The notes below the pieces were generated by a model. The model was not told the origin of the DNA. It did no database searches and worked only from the letters and a program-made list of their open reading frames with translations. The position numbers and the translations under genes are program-made. Below are positions 61,063 to 64,000 of a stretch of DNA of 64,000 nt, in pieces; within the stretch, counting starts at the first letter, position 1; every line of letters begins with the position of its first letter. Source of the stretch: Emcibacter sp048269205 (GTDB lineage: Bacteria > Pseudomonadota > Alphaproteobacteria > Sphingomonadales > Emcibacteraceae); the NCBI RefSeq assembly GCF_048269205.1, contig NZ_JBLXJC010000003.1, forward strand, positions 186,001-250,000. Reading direction: 5' to 3'.

Positions 61063-61851
61063 ATGACTGACACCAATGTAAATGCTCAGCTGATGAACGC
61101 CCTGGCCTCCGGGGCGCTCGAGGTCGTCGACCTGACCGAAACACTGCGGCCGGAATATCCGACCATTCAGTTACCGGAGGAATTCGGACAGGCCTGGGGC
61201 TTTAAAAAAGAAGTTATCTCCCGCTATGACGATAAAGGACCGGGCTGGTACTGGCACAATCTCTCTTTCAGTGAACATACCGGGACCCATTTTGATGCCC
61301 CCATTCACTGGGTCACCGGCAAGGACCTGCCCAATAACTCCGTCGACACCATGCCGCTCCAGGATTTCATTGCCCCGGTCAATGTCATCGATTGCTCAAA
61401 GGAAGTCGCGGCCAATCCCGGCTTTATCCTGACAAAAGATTTTCTGCTGAAATGGGAAGAAGAGAACGGTAAAATCGAACCCGACACATGGATATTCCTA
61501 CGCTCCGACTGGCGCAAGGTTGCGCCGGCCGGCAACTATACCAACATGCAGGAAGACGGCGCCCATTCCCCCGGCCCGGACACCGAAGCTGTCCTGTTCA
61601 TGGTGAACGAGCGGAATGTGCTCGGCTTCGGCACCGAATGCGTGGGCACCGATGCGGGACAGGCCTTTGCTTTCGAGCCCCAGTATCCCTGCCATCACTA
61701 TATGCATGGCGCCGGCAAATACGGCCTGCAGTGCATGACCAACCTCGACCAGTTGCCGGCCAAAGGGGCCGTCATTATCGCCAGTCCGCTGAAAATCGAG
61801 GAAGGGTCCGGCAGTCCGCTTCGTGTTATCGCCCTGGTGCCAAAAAAGTAA
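61063..61851 (+). CDS. Isatin hydrolase-like cyclase-family protein
   Basis: 262 residues. The metal motif H-x-G-T-H-x-D-x-P-x-H is present as H72, H76, D78 and H82 (SEHTGTHFDAPIHW). The stretches APVNVIDCSKE, HSPGPDTEAVL, VGTDAGQAFAFEP and NLDQLPAKGAVIIASPLKIE resemble the manganese isatin hydrolase of marine alphaproteobacteria closely. The enzyme opens the lactam of isatin to isatinate. Kynurenine formamidase is the next relative. Its place beside IorAB and the MarR operon favours isatin. Confidence 0.85.
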   Translation: MTDTNVNAQLMNALASGALEVVDLTETLRPEYPTIQLPEEFGQAWGFKKEVISRYDDKGPGWYWHNLSFSEHTGTHFDAPIHWVTGKDLPNNSVDTMPLQDFIAPVNVIDCSKEVAANPGFILTKDFLLKWEEENGKIEPDTWIFLRSDWRKVAPAGNYTNMQEDGAHSPGPDTEAVLFMVNERNVLGFGTECVGTDAGQAFAFEPQYPCHHYMHGAGKYGLQCMTNLDQLPAKGAVIIASPLKIEEGSGSPLRVIALVPKK

Positions 61852-61875
61852 CGCGACTGAAGATAAACAAACAAA

Positions 61876-61902
61876 AACCGCCCCGGATTATCCGGGGCGG
61901 TT
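61876..61902. terminator. Bidirectional terminator after the isatin-hydrolase-like gene and the chemoreceptor
   Basis: AACCGCCCCGGA and TCCGGGGCGGTT form a perfect 12-bp stem with a three-base loop. T-rich tracts lie on both sides, so it ends transcripts of both convergent genes. Confidence 0.92.
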
Positions 61903-61924
61903 TCTTTCTTTGATCGGAATAATC

Positions 61925-63790
61925 TCAGGCCTGAAGGCTGCGGTACAGGTCGATACCTTCCTGGGCATATCGATTGGACACGTCGATATTGCCGGAGAGC
62001 TCGTTCAGGTTATGATTGACATTCGCCACAGCGGTTGCTGCCGTCTGCATATTGGAGGAAATGTCCCGGGTCGCCGCACCCTGTTCCTCAATGGCATCGG
62101 CAATACCATTCACATTGCCCTGAAGATCGCCGATGGATGAGCTAATGGCCCCCAGGCGGGACACCACATCGCTGGAAACATTCTGCATCCGGTTGATTTC
62201 TCCCGAAATCTGGCCAATGGCGTCGGAGACCTGGTTGGCCAGGTTCTTCACTTCACCGGCCACCACGGCAAACCCCTTGCCAGCCTCGCCGGCGCGGGCG
62301 GATTCAATGGTGGCGTTGAGGGCCAGCAAATTGATCTGCGAGGCAATATCCTCAATCAGCACAACGATCCGGTTCATGGCTTCCGCGGCATCGCTCAGTT
62401 CCATGGTGGAACTATTGATGGATTCAGTTTCCGTAAAGGTCGTATCCGCCGCCTTCCGGGCGTGAGCGACGCTTTCCGTAATTTCGTGGATCGAGGCATT
62501 CAGTTCCTCAGCAGCAGCAGCAACAACCTGCAGCATGGAATCTGTCTGGGTCGAGGCACTGGCCGCAGAACCGGCCTTGACGTTGGCTTCGCCTACTGTT
62601 TTGAGAATCTTGTCAAGATTTTCATCGATAATTGTCCCGACGCGTTCCCGCTCCAGCCGGGCCTGGACCCGCTCGGTGATATCGGTGGCAAATTTAACCA
62701 CCTTGAACGGACGACCTTCCGGGTCAAGAATAGGGTTATAGGTGGCCTGAAGCCAAAGCTCCTTCCCCCCCTTGGCAACACGTTTGTATTCACCAGCCTG
62801 AAATACGCCCTGGCTGAGTTCCTTCCAGAAATTCTTGTACTCATCAGTTGATCTATAGCTGGCTTCTACAAACATGCTGTGATGCTTGCCACGAATTTCA
62901 TCAAGACTATATCCAACAGCGCCAAGGAAATTCTCATTTGCCGTCAGAATGTTGCCGTCCAGATCAAATTCAATTGTCGCCTGCGCCTTGTTCAGGGCCT
63001 CGATCTTGCCTTCGAAATCGGCAGTGCGCATTTTCTGTTCTGTGATGTCGTTGGCAAATTTGACCACCCGCACCGGAACACCTTCTTCATCGGTTATGGG
63101 ATTATAAGTGGCCTGCAGCCAGATTTCCCTGCCGCCGTTGCCGACACGTTTGTATTCGCCATTTTTGAATTGTCCGCTCCGCAGATCATCCCAGAATTGT
63201 TTATATTCGGGGCTCTTGCCGTAATTCCCTTCCGCAAACATGCTGTGATGTTTGCCCTGGATTTCCTCCAGACTGTAGCCGACCGTTTTGAGAAAATTTT
63301 CGTTGGCTTTGATAATGGTGCCGTCCAGCTCAAATTCAATAATTGCCTGAGCCCGGTCCAGGGCTTTCAACTTGCCAGCCGCATCAATATTGTCGTTCTG
63401 TACACTGGTAATATCTGTGGCAAATTTTACCACTTTGATGACTTTACCCATGGCACCCACGACCGGCACGTAACTTGCCCTCAGCCAGATATCCTGGCCA
63501 TCTTTGCCGACGCGTTTGTAAATGGCAGACTGCTGGTGACCATGCGCCAGATCTTCCCAGAACTTTTTATATTCCGCACTTTCCTCATATCCCGGCTGCA
63601 CAAACATACTGTGGTGCTGCCCCTTGATCTCGGAGAGCTCATAGCCAACTGTCTTCAGGAACAGGGGGTTGGCCGTCAGAATTACGCCTTCGGGAGTAAA
63701 TTCGATTACTGCCTGGGATTTTGACAATGCCTCCAATGTCGCGCTTGCGGTACCGTTAGAACCTGTATTTTTTAGCTTATTGAACACCAC
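61925..63790 (-). CDS. Soluble chemoreceptor (MCP) with three PAS domains
   Basis: 621 residues. Three tandem PAS repeats at about 15-130, 145-255 and 270-375 are very alike (each has ITANENFL- or KANENFL-type strands, KGQHHSMF/GKHHSMF and a W-L-x-A-[ST]-Y core). A methyl-accepting domain follows with the hairpin tip EDIASQINLLALNATIESARAGEAGKGFAVVAGEVKNLA. No membrane segment or signal peptide is seen, so it senses inside the cell, perhaps redox or a haem/FAD cofactor. The start is a GTG after TTGGAG. Confidence 0.93.
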   Translation of the reverse strand: MVFNKLKNTGSNGTASATLEALSKSQAVIEFTPEGVILTANPLFLKTVGYELSEIKGQHHSMFVQPGYEESAEYKKFWEDLAHGHQQSAIYKRVGKDGQDIWLRASYVPVVGAMGKVIKVVKFATDITSVQNDNIDAAGKLKALDRAQAIIEFELDGTIIKANENFLKTVGYSLEEIQGKHHSMFAEGNYGKSPEYKQFWDDLRSGQFKNGEYKRVGNGGREIWLQATYNPITDEEGVPVRVVKFANDITEQKMRTADFEGKIEALNKAQATIEFDLDGNILTANENFLGAVGYSLDEIRGKHHSMFVEASYRSTDEYKNFWKELSQGVFQAGEYKRVAKGGKELWLQATYNPILDPEGRPFKVVKFATDITERVQARLERERVGTIIDENLDKILKTVGEANVKAGSAASASTQTDSMLQVVAAAAEELNASIHEITESVAHARKAADTTFTETESINSSTMELSDAAEAMNRIVVLIEDIASQINLLALNATIESARAGEAGKGFAVVAGEVKNLANQVSDAIGQISGEINRMQNVSSDVVSRLGAISSSIGDLQGNVNGIADAIEEQGAATRDISSNMQTAATAVANVNHNLNELSGNIDVSNRYAQEGIDLYRSLQA

Positions 63791-63930
63791 TTTACTCCAA
63801 AACTATTCTATCACTTACTTTCATTATTTATTCTATTTTACGATTATTCGATTGCACGAATATTATAACAAAAGTGTCAATAAAATATTAAGGGTTTGAA
63901 ACTTTATATAATTCAGTTGTAGATACCACT

Positions 63931-64000
63931 TCAGCCTGAGCTTAGGACCATGGCAACAGCCACCAGAATTCCCGCCAGCAAGGTGATAAAGCTGTATCTT
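63931..64000 (-). CDS. C-terminal end of a membrane protein (partial, cut by the window edge)
   Basis: On the minus strand one frame reads RYSFITLLAGILVAVAM and VLSSG, then stops at 63931. The composition is that of a last transmembrane helix, so a membrane protein probably enters from the right. Only 23 residues are visible and no family can be named. Confidence 0.4.
   Translation of the reverse strand, partial: RYSFITLLAGILVAVAMVLSSG

Noticed and set aside
1..64000. CRISPR arrays, insertion sequences, prophage genes, tRNA or rRNA genes
   Set aside because: No regularly spaced repeats, transposase or integrase genes, or RNA gene signatures were found on reading both strands; a tRNA search program was not available.

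Overview
The window looks like a chromosomal segment of a free-living, aerobic, catabolically versatile alphaproteobacterium. The coding sequence is moderately GC-rich. Gene sets and gene orders (fdsGBA, hut with hutF and hutC, the Anbu peptidase cluster, TonB receptor, PAS-containing cytoplasmic chemoreceptor) are familiar from that class. No rRNA, tRNA, CRISPR array, phage or insertion sequence was recognised. Genus cannot be fixed from the sequence alone.

Layout. 0-5 kb: a C1 dissimilation block. It has an NAD-dependent molybdenum formate dehydrogenase (fdsGBA, fdsA cut by the window edge), S-formylglutathione hydrolase and glutathione-dependent formaldehyde dehydrogenase, with a divergent LysR gene. 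6-11 kb: malonyl-CoA synthetase, a YceI/cytochrome b561/YceI trio and cobQ. 10.9-18.4 kb: a complete five-step histidine utilisation locus (hutG, hutH, hutU, hutC, hutF, hutI) with two matching HutC-type operators. 18.4-22.2 kb: an FAD aromatic hydroxylase, a DUF2783 protein, an MBL-fold protein with a degenerate metal motif, an Lrp-type regulator that may be leaderless, and an NTF2-like protein. 22.3-26.4 kb: the Anbu/transglutaminase/alpha-E/ATP-grasp cluster. 26.6-35.5 kb: a tryptophan tryptophylquinone (TTQ) aralkylamine dehydrogenase operon (order aauB-E-D-A plus two c-type cytochromes), a TetR regulator, a TonB receptor and a divergent aldehyde dehydrogenase. 35.7-38.9 kb: a FIST sensor, hybrid histidine kinase and NarL-type response regulator. 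39-43 kb: two acyl-CoA ligases and a YaiI protein.

43-61.9 kb is the most interesting part. A plus-strand operon, divergent from a MarR gene, encodes a CoA ligase, a thiolase-fold protein lacking the nucleophilic cysteine, a DUF35 zinc-ribbon/OB partner, an SDR, and the alpha and beta subunits of a Rieske dioxygenase. A minus-strand operon encodes MarR, a crotonase lacking both canonical glutamates, an acyl-CoA dehydrogenase, RidA, a glutaryl-CoA-dehydrogenase-like enzyme, IorA, IorB, a second MarR and an Old Yellow Enzyme. A divergent gene closely resembles isatin hydrolase. I infer an auxin (indole-3-acetate) degradation island. The Rieske enzyme would oxidise the indole ring. CoA activation and retro-aldol cleavage would give isatin plus acetyl-CoA. 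Isatin hydrolase would give isatinate, and IorAB would convert it to anthraniloyl-CoA. The reductase, RidA, crotonase and dehydrogenases would then finish it.

The TTQ amine dehydrogenase and aldehyde dehydrogenase at 27-35 kb could feed the same route by turning tryptamine into indole-3-acetaldehyde and indole-3-acetate. The window may therefore hold a tryptamine-to-central-metabolism pathway. This is an inference from family membership, motifs and neighbourhood; no substrate is shown by sequence alone.

The remaining end holds a remnant of a second GDT1-type gene, a GDT1 manganese/calcium exporter, a three-PAS soluble chemoreceptor and, at the right edge, what looks like the last residues of a membrane protein.
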